Source of the DNA: an uncultured Clostridia bacterium
Lineage (GTDB): Bacteria > Bacillota > Clostridia > Lachnospirales > CAG-274
Assembly: GCA_947628755.1 (NCBI GenBank)
Contig: CANRBC010000006.1
Span: 49,003 to 113,002, forward strand
Reading direction: 5' to 3'
DNA length: 64,000 nucleotides
In this document: positions 25,630-34,641 of the stretch, piece after piece
Layout of the letters: each line of letters starts with the position of its first letter
How positions within the stretch are numbered: position 1 is the first letter of the stretch
Program-made: the position numbers and the translations under genes
Notes under the pieces: generated by a model
Database searches by the model: none
What the model was told of the DNA's origin: nothing
What the model saw: only the letters and a program-made list of their open reading frames with translations

Positions 25630-27543
25630 CTACTCCAGCTCCTCCAATTTATCCAGCCATATTTTCGCCATAGCGTCGCTTGGCATACGCCAGTCGCCTC
25701 GTGGGCTCAGGCTTACAGAGCCTACCTTTGGACCGTCGGGGATACAGCTTCTCTTGAACTGCTGTGAGAAAAATCTCCAATAGAAATTTCTCAGCCATTT
25801 ATATATAGTTGCCTTGTCGTATTTATCCTTAAAAGCCTTTTGCGCCAGATAATATATTTTGTCCGGCTCGAAGCCAAGACGCATCATATTATAAAGGAAG
25901 AAATCGTGAAGCTCGTAAGGACCTACCACATCCTCTGTTATCTGAGCGATATTGCCCTCCTCGTCGGGAGGCAGAAGCTCCGGAGATACGGGCGTATCCA
26001 GTATATCTCTAAGAACGGCTCTCAGCCTGTCGTCCTTTGTGGTATCTGCTTCGTACTGTATGAGATAGCGTATGAGCGTCTTGGGTACTGAGCAGTTTAC
26101 TCCATACATACTTATATGGTCGCCGTTGTAGGTTGCCCAGCCGAGAGCAAGCTCGCTCAGATCTCCCGTGCCTACTACAAAGCCGTTGTATATTGACGCT
26201 ATGTCCATAAGTATCATTGTTCTTTCTCTTGCCTGTGAGTTTTCATAGGTAAGGTCCTTGACGTTTTCGTCGTGACCTATATCCTTGAAATGCTGCAATA
26301 CGGCAGGCTTTATATTTATTTCCTTAAGGCTTGCGCCCAGTATTTTTGTAAGGCTTACCGCATTGTTGTAGGTTCTGTCCGTAGTGCCGAAGCAGGGCAT
26401 TGTCACAGCTATTATGCCCTTTCTGTCAAGTCCCGCCATATCAAAGGCTCTTGCGCATACTATAAGCGCCTGTGTGGAGTCAAGACCTCCGCTTATGCCT
26501 ATTACGACATTTTTGCAGCCTATATGCTCTATTCTTTTCCTTAAGCCTGCCGCCTGTATATTCATTATTTCCTCGCAGCGCTTTTCCCTCTTTTTAATAT
26601 CTCCGGGTACAAAGGGTGCAGAATCTATAAATCTGTCTGTTTCCGCCGTATTTTCCTTGAAATCTATTTCCACAAGGGTATAATCGCCATCGTCCGTTCT
26701 GAAAGAGGAGTTTTTCTGTCTTTCGGAGGCAAGGCGGCATACGTCTACATCGGCATATATTATGGAATTTGTAAACCTTTGGCTCTCGGCTAGGGTAATG
26801 CCGTTTTCACTTATAATATTATGTCCGGAATACACCAAGTCCGTAGTGCTTTCTCCATAGCCTGCGCAGGCGTATATATAGGCGCATATAGCTCTTGCAG
26901 ACTGATTCTCCACAAGGGATTTTCTGTATATGCTCTTGCCCGTTATCTCGTTGCCCGCAGAGGGGTTTGCTATAATATTTGCGCCTGCCATGGCGTGCCT
27001 TGAGGATGGCGGAATAACGCTCCAAAGGTCCTCGCATATCTCAACGGCAAGAGTAAGCTCCGGCATATTGGAGGATTTTATTATAATATCCGTGCCAAAG
27101 CATACCTCCTCGCCAAGAAAATCTATTATCCTTGTGTCCTTAAGGGCTTCTCTGAACCAGCGCATTTCGTAAAATTCATTGTAATTGGGCAAAACGGACT
27201 TTGGAACAAGGGCAAGTATACTGCCCTTGTACAATACAGCCGCGCAGTTATACAGATTGGAGCAGTATTCAAAGGGCAGACCTATTACGGAAATAATGTT
27301 TATATCCGCCGTTTCGCTCTTTATCCTGCCGAGAGTATCCACAGCTGAGGAAATAAGAGCTCTCTGGGCGAAAAGGTCTCCGCAGGTATATCCCGTTATG
27401 CAAAGCTCGGGGAATACTATTATCTCGGCATTGTTTTCAGCCGCTTTTCTGATATTTTCTATAATATTGCTTCCGTTGAAGCCGCAGTCCGCTACCTTTA
27501 TATCCGGCGTTGCCGCCGCTGTTCTTATAAATCCGTATTTCAT
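25630..27543 (-). CDS. nadE: Glutamine-dependent NAD+ synthetase
   Basis: A 637-residue two-domain enzyme that makes NAD+ from nicotinic acid adenine dinucleotide, ATP and glutamine. The N-terminal nitrilase-type glutaminase (about 1-270) shows the Glu-Lys-Cys triad in IVFPELCITGYTCGD, LVPKSVLPNY and AVEICEDLWSV. The C-terminal synthetase (about 320-637) has the PP-loop VIGISGGLDSTQALIV and GTGDLSELALGW. Length and motifs match the tuberculosis-type long NadE. It is the last gene of a minus-strand run, 11 bp after ddl, with AAAGGAGA at its start. Confidence 0.95.
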   Translation of the reverse strand: MKYGFIRTAAATPDIKVADCGFNGSNIIENIRKAAENNAEIIVFPELCITGYTCGDLFAQRALISSAVDTLGRIKSETADINIISVIGLPFEYCSNLYNCAAVLYKGSILALVPKSVLPNYNEFYEMRWFREALKDTRIIDFLGEEVCFGTDIIIKSSNMPELTLAVEICEDLWSVIPPSSRHAMAGANIIANPSAGNEITGKSIYRKSLVENQSARAICAYIYACAGYGESTTDLVYSGHNIISENGITLAESQRFTNSIIYADVDVCRLASERQKNSSFRTDDGDYTLVEIDFKENTAETDRFIDSAPFVPGDIKKREKRCEEIMNIQAAGLRKRIEHIGCKNVVIGISGGLDSTQALIVCARAFDMAGLDRKGIIAVTMPCFGTTDRTYNNAVSLTKILGASLKEINIKPAVLQHFKDIGHDENVKDLTYENSQARERTMILMDIASIYNGFVVGTGDLSELALGWATYNGDHISMYGVNCSVPKTLIRYLIQYEADTTKDDRLRAVLRDILDTPVSPELLPPDEEGNIAQITEDVVGPYELHDFFLYNMMRLGFEPDKIYYLAQKAFKDKYDKATIYKWLRNFYWRFFSQQFKRSCIPDGPKVGSVSLSPRGDWRMPSDAMAKIWLDKLEELE

Positions 27544-27554
27544 AGTGTTCTCCT

Positions 27555-28490
27555 TTAACTGAGTTCAAATTCTATAAGCCTGTCCAGAAATTCGCCGAAG
27601 CTGACATTGCATATCTGGGCGGCTCTGGGTATAAGGCTCTTGTCCGTAAGACCGGGGAGTGTATTTACCTCTATTACATATATCTGCTCGTCCTTTACTA
27701 TCATATCCACACAGGCATAGCCTCTGCACTTAAGCTCATTATATGTCTTTACGGCTATTGCCTTTACCATATCCTGCATAAATAAAGGCATATTGCTTAT
27801 ATCGCCTAAGGGCGTGCTGCTTTGGGATTTGGCTTCATAGTCGAATATATCGCCGCTCTTGTTTACGTCAAGGACTGCCATTACCTCTACGCCATTTTTG
27901 CTCTCGGCAACGGCGCAGGTTATCTCCTGCCCCTGTATATACTTTTCCGCCAGCACGTCGTCGTCGTATTTTTCCACAATATTGTTTACAGCAGCTTCAA
28001 GCTCCGCCATATTGTTTGCAACGGCTATGCCTATACTCGAACCGCCTCTGTTGGGCTTCACTATAAGGGGAAAGCCTATCTGCCTTATTTCCTCGGCATA
28101 GTCTATAAGCCTTTTTCCCCTCCTTATACATACGTCGGCAGGCACTTGTATATGGGCGGCAGTCATTACCGTCTTTGCCGTTTTCTTGTCCATACACAAG
28201 GCGCTTGAAAGAACTCTGCTGCCTGCAAAGGGTATGCCCAGACAATGGAGAAAGCCTTGAAGCGAGCCGTTTTCTCCGTTGCCTCCGTGAAGAGCACTGA
28301 GCACTATATCGGGTCGGTCTTTTATAAGCTGCTCCGCCCATTGGGAAGAGCCATCCTTTGGCAGCTCGTATATTTTTATATCATATTTTTCCTTATCCAG
28401 ATTTGCCGCTATGTTTTCGCAGGATTTAAGGGAAATTTCACGCTCTACTGAGCTTCCGCCTGCAAGTATAGCTACATTTATTTTGTTCAT
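27555..28490 (-). CDS. ddl: D-alanine--D-alanine ligase
   Basis: A 311-residue ATP-grasp ligase that makes the D-Ala-D-Ala dipeptide of peptidoglycan. Diagnostic segments are LAGGSSVEREISLKS at the N-terminus, ALHGGNGENGSLQGFL, the ATP-grasp loop IVKPNRGGSSIGIA and the C-terminal metal/product site IEVNTLPGLTDKSLIPR. The size is normal for Ddl. It starts 28 bp after hflX with an AAAAGGAG site and is in the same transcription unit as nadE. Confidence 0.95.
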   Translation of the reverse strand: MNKINVAILAGGSSVEREISLKSCENIAANLDKEKYDIKIYELPKDGSSQWAEQLIKDRPDIVLSALHGGNGENGSLQGFLHCLGIPFAGSRVLSSALCMDKKTAKTVMTAAHIQVPADVCIRRGKRLIDYAEEIRQIGFPLIVKPNRGGSSIGIAVANNMAELEAAVNNIVEKYDDDVLAEKYIQGQEITCAVAESKNGVEVMAVLDVNKSGDIFDYEAKSQSSTPLGDISNMPLFMQDMVKAIAVKTYNELKCRGYACVDMIVKDEQIYVIEVNTLPGLTDKSLIPRAAQICNVSFGEFLDRLIEFELS

Positions 28491-28518
28491 GCCGTTCTCC
28501 TTTTAACGTATATCACAA

Positions 28519-29781
28519 TTACTGCACAGTAAAGCTCTTAAGCCTGTTCTCGGTTTCGCTGTCTGCATAAAGCTCGAAATAATAACCCTCTGCTCTCATC
28601 TCATTTTTTATTATCTCACAGCTGCCGTGTATTATGCCGAGAAGCCTGCCCTCGGAATAGGGTATCAGCACGGATATGCTCTTTTTAAAGGATTTTACTA
28701 TTTCCTCGGTTTTCTCCAGCATTTCCGCTACATTTTTGCCCGTCAATGCGGATATGGACATTGTCGCTAGGGCTCTGCTATCCTTGAGCAAGGGCAGCTC
28801 TATATTTTCCCTGTCAGTCTTGTTGTATACCGTAAGCACAGGCTTATCCTCTGCTCCAAGCTCCTTAAGAGTATCGTATACCACGTTCATCTGCTCCTGC
28901 CTTTTGGGATTAGACGCATCTACAACGTGTATAAGTATATCCGCATACCTTACCTCCTCAAGAGTGGCTCTGAACGCCTTTATAAGATTGTGGGGCAGCT
29001 TCTGTATAAAGCCTACGGTATCGGTGAACAGATACTTTGCTCCGCTTTCCGTTTCCACAGACCGCGTGGTTGTGTCCAGAGTGGCAAACAGCTTGTCCTC
29101 TGCAAGAACGTCTGCTCCCGTCAGTATATTGAGCAATGTGGACTTGCCTGCGTTGGTATAGCCTACAAGAGCTATTACGGGTATTTTGCTTTCAAGTCTT
29201 TTTTCCCTTAATACGCTTCTGTGGTTCTCTATTTCCTTAAGCTCCTTGTTTAAATCGGAAATTCTGTCGGCTATATTCCGCCTGTCTGTTTCGAGCTTCT
29301 TTTCGCCGGGTCCTCTTGTGCCTATGCCGCCGCCAAGACGGGACATCTCTATTCCCCGTCCCGTAAGGTGCGCCATATTGTATTTAAGCTGCGCCAGCTC
29401 TACCTGTACCTTGCCCTCGGCAGAACCGGCTCTCTTTGCAAATATATCCAGTATCACAAGGGTCCTGTTCATCACCTTTGTATCAAGGGCGTTTTCAAGA
29501 TTGCGTATCTGATTCTGATTAAGCTCGTCGTCGCATATTATGCCTGTGGCTTCGGTAAACTCCAGATATGCCTTAAGCTCCTCTATCTTGCCCTTGCCAA
29601 GATATGTCGCCTTGTTCGGTGCTTCCCTTTTCTGTATGAGCCTGCCGACTACCTCTGCGCCTGCAGTCCTTGCCAGCTCCGCCAGCTCGTCAAGACAGCT
29701 CTCCGTGTCGAACTGCCCCTCGCCTGTGTCTATGCCTACAAGCACTACTCTTTCCGTTTCCTTTTCCGTACTGTAAAGCAT
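28519..29781 (-). CDS. hflX: HflX ribosome-associated GTPase
   Basis: A 420-residue GTPase. The HflX N-terminal domain (about 1-175, with RGPGEKKLETDRRNI) precedes a coiled segment and the G domain: G1 ALVGYTNAGKSTLLN at about residue 210, switch region LFATLDTTTRSV, G3 DTVGFIQKLPH and G4 TVYNKTD. HflX splits and rescues stalled ribosomes under stress. The ATG at 29781 lies next to the stop codon of the tiny upstream lipoprotein-like gene, whose end supplies the GAGGTAGG ribosome site, so translation is coupled. Confidence 0.95.
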   Translation of the reverse strand: MLYSTEKETERVVLVGIDTGEGQFDTESCLDELAELARTAGAEVVGRLIQKREAPNKATYLGKGKIEELKAYLEFTEATGIICDDELNQNQIRNLENALDTKVMNRTLVILDIFAKRAGSAEGKVQVELAQLKYNMAHLTGRGIEMSRLGGGIGTRGPGEKKLETDRRNIADRISDLNKELKEIENHRSVLREKRLESKIPVIALVGYTNAGKSTLLNILTGADVLAEDKLFATLDTTTRSVETESGAKYLFTDTVGFIQKLPHNLIKAFRATLEEVRYADILIHVVDASNPKRQEQMNVVYDTLKELGAEDKPVLTVYNKTDRENIELPLLKDSRALATMSISALTGKNVAEMLEKTEEIVKSFKKSISVLIPYSEGRLLGIIHGSCEIIKNEMRAEGYYFELYADSETENRLKSFTVQ

Positions 29782-29782
29782 A

Positions 29783-29920
29783 TCAGTTACCTACCTCTAC
29801 ATCTATACTTGACTTTATGCCGTTGTCCTCCGATACCCTGCCCTTTGCCTTATTGCTGCTACAGCAGCAAAGTCCTGCCAGCATAACAAACACAACTAAA
29901 ATTGCCGTTAATCTTTTCAT
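29783..29920 (-). CDS. 45-residue lipoprotein-like peptide between rluA and hflX
   Basis: A short ORF starting at the ATG at 29920 with an AAGGAGAA site 6-7 nt upstream. The product begins MKRLTAILVVFVMLAGLCC, a short basic N-terminus, a hydrophobic core and a Cys cluster (CCCSS), then a polar tail of about 23 residues. The lipobox is imperfect (AGLC), so it may be a lipoprotein or a membrane-anchored peptide. Its start overlaps the rluA stop (ATGA) and its end carries the hflX ribosome site; one function may simply be coupling. No family is recognised. Confidence 0.6.
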   Translation of the reverse strand: MKRLTAILVVFVMLAGLCCCSSNKAKGRVSEDNGIKSSIDVEVGN

Positions 29921-30579
29921 ATATCATTCTCCTTCATCTTTTCAAACAAATCTCTGACATTATTCTTTGCCGCCTTTATATATACTCTGTCGCCTGTGAT
30001 TGGGTGTATAAAGCTCAGCTCCTCGGCAAAAAGAGCGGGGAATACGTTCCTCCTGTGCTTAAAGGCGGCGTTGTACTTGGTGTCGCCGTAAAGAGGATAA
30101 CCCATGTGGGCAAACTGTACCCTTATCTGATGATGTCTGCCTGTTTCAAGATATATCCTTACAAGGGTCTTATCGCCCTTTCTCTCTTCTATTTCATAGT
30201 CCAGAGCGGCCTTCTTCGCCCCTACGTTTCCCTTGTTCACTATCTTTGACGTATTCGTAGCTGCGTTTTTGAAAATATAGTCCTCAACATGACCTCCGCA
30301 TACAGGCGCTCCGCAGAGAATGGCGGTATATATTTTGTCAGCCTTGTTTTCCTGTATTATATTCGTAAGCATAGCCGCCGTATGACTGTCCTTTGCAAAA
30401 AGGGTCACTCCGCCTACGGGACGGTCAAGCCTTGTTATTATGTGACAGGGCGAACCGCAATATTCCGATACCGACTGCAAAAGCGAGGTATCTCCGCTTT
30501 TGTCGGACTGAACGGGCATACCCGCTTCCTTAAGCGCCGATATTATATATTTATCCTCATATAAAATTTCTAAACTCAT
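29917..30579 (-). CDS. RluA-family RNA pseudouridine synthase
   Basis: A 220-residue synthase of the RluA/RluD type lacking an S4 domain. The catalytic Asp lies in IITRLDRPVGGVTLFAKD (about residue 50), KADKIYTAILCG follows, and the C-terminal block LETGRHHQIRVQFAHMGYPLYGD is diagnostic. It uridine-isomerises rRNA or tRNA; the target cannot be told from sequence. The RLDxxTSG motif reads RLDRPVGG here, a mild divergence seen in short clostridial members. The ATG at 30579 has an AGGAGG site. It is the first gene of the run leading to hflX, ddl and nadE. Confidence 0.88.
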   Translation of the reverse strand: MSLEILYEDKYIISALKEAGMPVQSDKSGDTSLLQSVSEYCGSPCHIITRLDRPVGGVTLFAKDSHTAAMLTNIIQENKADKIYTAILCGAPVCGGHVEDYIFKNAATNTSKIVNKGNVGAKKAALDYEIEERKGDKTLVRIYLETGRHHQIRVQFAHMGYPLYGDTKYNAAFKHRRNVFPALFAEELSFIHPITGDRVYIKAAKNNVRDLFEKMKENDI

Positions 30580-30661
30580 AATTATCCTCCTGCTTTAATT
30601 TTATTTGATTATTTGATTTTGTCAATATTTAATGCAAAATTTTTGAATTATATTATTACGC

Positions 30662-30695
30662 TTCGACAAATATCAGTCCCCCTTTTAAGTATACT
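30662..30695 (+). promoter_or_regulatory. spoIIE promoter region with a Spo0A box
   Basis: TTCGACA (30662-30668) is an exact match to the core of the Spo0A box (reverse of TGTCGAA). TATACT at 30690-30695 is a good -10, and the box overlaps the expected -35. In Bacillus, spoIIE is a direct target of phosphorylated Spo0A with sigma-A, so the layout fits. Confidence 0.7.
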
Positions 30696-30729
30696 GTTAT
30701 CTGTGACAAATTTACAAAGGAGAATAGAT

Positions 30730-32565
30730 ATGACAAGCAAAATAAAAAAGGGAGCTGCAGCCTTTTTTAAAAGCTATGGGCTTACTTACGGTATAATAGG
30801 CTTTATGCTTGGCAGACTGGAGCTTTTCGGCATTATTAATCCCGTTATTATAGGATATATATCGGTATTCTGCGGACGTCCCTGCTTCTGTACGGCGGCA
30901 TTTTCGGGAATACTGGGACTCATAAGCATAAGGAATCGTATATTCATATCCAGATACATAGGGGCGATATTGATACTCTGCGCCCTGCATATACTGGGCG
31001 GAAAGCGAAAGGGACTTACATTTGGCGGAGGTCTGGCTATGCTTTGCTCCGGAATTACATTTGCTATATTCTACGATTTTTCAATGTATTATGTGATACT
31101 CGGCATTATAGAGGCTGTGCTTGCCGTATGCCTTAATATTATGCTGAGAGATAATATAGGTGTGCTCAATATTATGGACAACCCTGTTGTGGATACAGGC
31201 AGCTATACCGAGGAAATGGAGAGAATAGCTTCGGACAGGCTCAGGAATATAGCAGAGCTTTTCAGAAGGATTTCCCGCTCATATATCGAGGCTACGGCGT
31301 CCTTGGAAATAAACGAGACCGAGGAAAAGCAGAATATACTGGATATTGTAACGGCTCAGAGCTGCAGCCGCTGTTCCATGCTGGAGGAATGCTGGCATAA
31401 GAGCTGCGAGAGAACCTATAAGGTGTTTTACAACGCCATAGACAGCTGGATAAAAACAGGCGAGGTACAGGAGCTTCCCAAGAGCTTCAGGGATACCTGC
31501 GGCTTCAGCGATGTAATAACGGCAAGGGCAAAGGGCTGCCTAGAGCTTTATATAAGCAAAAGGCTGTGGAGAGAAAGGCTGTCGTCTGTGAGAAGGCTTG
31601 TGGCTGAGCAGATGAAAAGCGCAGGCGACGCCATAGACGAGCTTTATAGGGATATGGCGCAAAGCAAAGTGGATACGGCTCTCAGCAACAGAATATACAA
31701 GGGGCTTACCTCCTCTCTTGTAAAAAGCGCCGCCGCCGTAAAAAGGGACGGCGTTACGGAAATATATATAAGGCTTAAGAGCTGTCACAACTGTAACGTA
31801 TGCACAGATGTGATACTGCCGGAGATAAAGGAAATAACCGGACGGGATTTTATAAAATGGGACAAGGACTGTGTAATAGAAAAGGACAACTGCTTTCTTC
31901 ATCTTATAGAAGAGCCTCCCATAAGGCTCAGCGTGGCTTCGGCTTCGGCTTCAAAGGAGGACAGCGATATTTCGGGAGATTGCTATACGTATATGAATAT
32001 AAAGGGTAAGTGCATCATCGCCGTGGCGGACGGCATGGGAAGCGGCAGCAAGGCAAGAGAGGAAAGCGCAGCCTCCATAGAGCTTTATGAGGACTTTGTT
32101 TGCGCAGGCTTCGGAAGTGAAACTACTCTGGATATTATAAATTCCGTATTGCTTATGGGCGAGGACAGAGAGAGCTTTACCACTCTTGATATATGTACTG
32201 TTGACCTTTACAGCGGAAAGACCGAGTTCATAAAAATAGGCGCTGTGTCCACCGTCGTAGTACACCCCGACGGAGTAGATATAATACGCTCCTCTACTCT
32301 GCCTGCGGGCATACTGGGGCAGGTGGATACGGACGCCGAAACACGACAGCTTGAAAAAGGCGATATTATAGTAATGATGACCGACGGCGTGCTGGATTCA
32401 ATGGGAAACGTTGTCAGAAACGAAAGCTGGCTCATAGACGTAATAGAAAAAAGACGTACCAACAACCCTAAAATATTGGCGCAGAGCATACTGGACAAGG
32501 CAGTTGAAAATTCACAGGGTACTGTACGCGACGATATGACCGTGCTTGTGTCAAGTTTGTATTGA
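30730..32565 (+). CDS. spoIIE: Stage II sporulation protein E (SpoIIE) phosphatase
   Basis: A 611-residue sporulation phosphatase. An N-terminal multi-helix membrane region (about 15-180) is followed by a Cys-containing regulatory region (SCSRCSMLEECWHKSCERT; SCHNCNVCTDVILPEI) and a C-terminal PP2C domain (about 410-611) with CIIAVADGMGSGSKAREES and VMMTDGVLD. SpoIIE dephosphorylates the anti-sigma antagonist SpoIIAA, releasing sigma-F in the forespore. It is shorter than the Bacillus protein (827), mainly in the membrane part, which is common in Clostridia. The start at 30730 has an AAAGGAG site; the longer frame from 30613 has none. Confidence 0.93.
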   Translation: MTSKIKKGAAAFFKSYGLTYGIIGFMLGRLELFGIINPVIIGYISVFCGRPCFCTAAFSGILGLISIRNRIFISRYIGAILILCALHILGGKRKGLTFGGGLAMLCSGITFAIFYDFSMYYVILGIIEAVLAVCLNIMLRDNIGVLNIMDNPVVDTGSYTEEMERIASDRLRNIAELFRRISRSYIEATASLEINETEEKQNILDIVTAQSCSRCSMLEECWHKSCERTYKVFYNAIDSWIKTGEVQELPKSFRDTCGFSDVITARAKGCLELYISKRLWRERLSSVRRLVAEQMKSAGDAIDELYRDMAQSKVDTALSNRIYKGLTSSLVKSAAAVKRDGVTEIYIRLKSCHNCNVCTDVILPEIKEITGRDFIKWDKDCVIEKDNCFLHLIEEPPIRLSVASASASKEDSDISGDCYTYMNIKGKCIIAVADGMGSGSKAREESAASIELYEDFVCAGFGSETTLDIINSVLLMGEDRESFTTLDICTVDLYSGKTEFIKIGAVSTVVVHPDGVDIIRSSTLPAGILGQVDTDAETRQLEKGDIIVMMTDGVLDSMGNVVRNESWLIDVIEKRRTNNPKILAQSILDKAVENSQGTVRDDMTVLVSSLY

Positions 32566-32604
32566 CGGGTAAATTATGTATGTGATATTATGGGAATGAT
32601 GAAA

Positions 32605-32633
32605 TGCCTAGGCGTACATTGTACGCCTAGGCA
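32605..32633. repeat. 13-bp perfect palindrome between spoIIE and tilS
   Basis: TGCCTAGGCGTAC (32605-32617)/GTACGCCTAGGCA (32621-32633) with a three-base ATT spacer. No T-run follows on either strand, so it is not a classic terminator. It could be an operator or an RNA structure separating the two genes. Confidence 0.8.
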
Positions 32634-32659
32634 ACAATAGATTGACAGAGGAAATAACT

Positions 32660-34009
32660 ATGCTTACAAAGGTAAAGAACACAATAGAAAAATATCGTAT
32701 GCTTGAAAAGGGAGATACGGTAGTCATAGGCGTATCGGGAGGCGCAGATTCCGTAAGCCTTGCCCATGTACTGAACTGCCTTAAGGAGGAATACGACCTT
32801 CATATAATACTGGTGCATATAAATCATCAGCTCAGAGGCGCAGAGGCAGACAGAGACGAGGCATACGTAATGAGCCTGGGCGAAAAATACGACTGCGATG
32901 TAAGGATATTCAGCTACGATGTGGAAAAAATAGCCAAGGAGAGAGGACTTACCCTTGAGGAAGCAGGCAGAGAGCTGAGATACGAGGCATTCTACAAAGT
33001 AGCGGGAGAAAAGGGAAAAATAGCGGTGGCTCACAATATAAACGACAACTGCGAAACCATGCTCATGCGCTTTTTCAGAGGCACGGGCATAAAGGGTCTT
33101 GGCGGCATAAATCCCATAAGGGACAATATAATACGCCCTTTAATAGAGGTGTCGAGAGCCGAAATAGAAGGCTACTGCGCAGAAAACGGACTGGAATACT
33201 ATACGGACTATACCAACAATATCGATATATACACGCGAAACAAAATACGTCTAAGACTGATACCCTTTATAGAAAGGGAGCTGAATCCCAATATTGTAAA
33301 TACTCTTTACAGAACCTCGGAAATAATGGCTGCCGAGGACAGATTTTTAAGCGATATGGCGCAAAGAGCCTATAAGGAATGCGAAATATCTCCCAAAAGA
33401 ATATCCGTGGAGAAATTAAAGAAATACGACCCCGTAATACAGCGCAGAATAGTAAGGCTGGGCTTTGTGGACTTTTCCGCAGACCTTCACGATATATCCT
33501 ATTCCAATGTGGAGAACGTGCTTTCGCTTATAGATAAGGAAAGCGGAAGAACCATAGAGCTGCCCCACGGACTAAGGGCGGTAAGGGAGCAAAACGCCGT
33601 ATATTTCTGCCGCAGCAAGGAGACAAAGCCCTTCTCTTATGATATAAATATAGATGAAAAAAAATATTATAATGAGCTTGGCGCATATTTACTCCTTACA
33701 GACAAAAAATGTGAAAAAAATGCAAAATTATTGTATACTATTTCCTTGGATTATGATAAAATAGTATTGCCGTTGAAATTGAGAAGCCGTATGCCGGGGG
33801 ATAAAATATATATCGCAGGCCTGCACGGGAGCAAATCCCTTAAGAAGCTCTTTATAGACAGCAAGATACCTATGGTGGAAAGGGACAGCATACCCCTTCT
33901 GGCTATGGGCAGCGAAGTTCTGTGGATAAGCGATATGAAGACCTCCGACCGCTATAAGGCAAAGGACACAACGGTAAACTACTTGTATATGTACTTACTG
34001 GAGGAATAG
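32660..34009 (+). CDS. tilS: tRNA(Ile)-lysidine synthetase
   Basis: A 449-residue enzyme that converts C34 of tRNA-Ile(CAU) to lysidine so that AUA codons are read, an essential function here since ATA is used heavily. The N-terminal PP-loop domain shows VIGVSGGADSVSLAHVL, then AHNINDNCETMLMRFFRGTG. A linker and the C-terminal TilS substrate-binding domain (LKLRSRMPGDKI, then KSLKKLFIDSKIP) follow. The start is set at the ATG at 32660 with AGAGGA upstream rather than the TTG at 32642. It is followed 5 bp later by hpt, a conserved Firmicutes pair. Confidence 0.95.
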   Translation: MLTKVKNTIEKYRMLEKGDTVVIGVSGGADSVSLAHVLNCLKEEYDLHIILVHINHQLRGAEADRDEAYVMSLGEKYDCDVRIFSYDVEKIAKERGLTLEEAGRELRYEAFYKVAGEKGKIAVAHNINDNCETMLMRFFRGTGIKGLGGINPIRDNIIRPLIEVSRAEIEGYCAENGLEYYTDYTNNIDIYTRNKIRLRLIPFIERELNPNIVNTLYRTSEIMAAEDRFLSDMAQRAYKECEISPKRISVEKLKKYDPVIQRRIVRLGFVDFSADLHDISYSNVENVLSLIDKESGRTIELPHGLRAVREQNAVYFCRSKETKPFSYDINIDEKKYYNELGAYLLLTDKKCEKNAKLLYTISLDYDKIVLPLKLRSRMPGDKIYIAGLHGSKSLKKLFIDSKIPMVERDSIPLLAMGSEVLWISDMKTSDRYKAKDTTVNYLYMYLLEE

Positions 34010-34014
34010 CAATT

Positions 34015-34542
34015 ATGAAGGAAGTAATCACAGAGCTTATTTCGGCGGAAAAAATCGAAAAGAGAGTAGAGGAAATAGCAGCGGAGATAACAAAGGAATA
34101 CAAGGGCGAAGAGCTTACGACAATATGCGTGCTTAAAGGCGCCGTTATGTTTATGGTAGACCTTGTAAAGCATATTGACTTGCCGGTGCAGTTTGATTTT
34201 ATGGACGTATCAAGCTACGGCAACTCTACGGAATCCAGCGGCAACATAAGGATAAACAAGGATCTTGAAAACTCCATAGAGGGTCAGAACGTGCTTATAG
34301 TAGAGGATATTATAGACAGCGGCGGCACTCTTTATCAGCTGCTCAAGTACCTTGGCTCAAAGAAGCCAAAGTCACTTAAGATATGCACCCTTTTCGACAA
34401 GCCTGACAGACGTAAATACGACATAGACGTAACATGGAGAGGCTTTGAGATACCCGACGAGTTTATAGTTGGCTACGGTCTTGACTATGCTCAGAGATAC
34501 AGAAATCTTCCTTACATAGGCGTACTTAAATTTGAGGAATAA
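34015..34542 (+). CDS. hpt: Hypoxanthine phosphoribosyltransferase
   Basis: A 175-residue purine salvage enzyme that makes IMP/GMP from hypoxanthine or guanine and PRPP. The PRPP-binding motif VLIVEDIIDSGGTLYQLL is at about residue 93. TICVLKGAVMFMVDLVKHI and the C-terminal VGYGLDYAQRYRNLPYIGVL are typical. It follows tilS by 5 bp with a GGAGGAATAG site, so they are co-transcribed. The downstream gene of many Firmicutes, ftsH, is not here. Confidence 0.96.
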   Translation: MKEVITELISAEKIEKRVEEIAAEITKEYKGEELTTICVLKGAVMFMVDLVKHIDLPVQFDFMDVSSYGNSTESSGNIRINKDLENSIEGQNVLIVEDIIDSGGTLYQLLKYLGSKKPKSLKICTLFDKPDRRKYDIDVTWRGFEIPDEFIVGYGLDYAQRYRNLPYIGVLKFEE

Positions 34543-34557
34543 ATTGTAAAAAAACAC

Positions 34558-34586
34558 TTGCAATATTCGTTTTAATGTGGTAAAAT
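34558..34586 (+). promoter_or_regulatory. Promoter of the ECF transporter gene
   Basis: TTGCAA (34558-34563), 17-bp spacer, TAAAAT (34581-34586). The leader of about 50 nt to the ATG has no recognisable riboswitch fold, so ligand prediction from regulation is not possible. Confidence 0.65.
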
Positions 34587-34641
34587 CTCTTTATATAATT
34601 TTTCCTATATGTTAACTGGGAATTAAAAAGGAGATGTTTAT

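Noticed and set aside
32605..32633. Terminator of spoIIE
   Set aside because: Stem is strong but no T-run follows on either strand.
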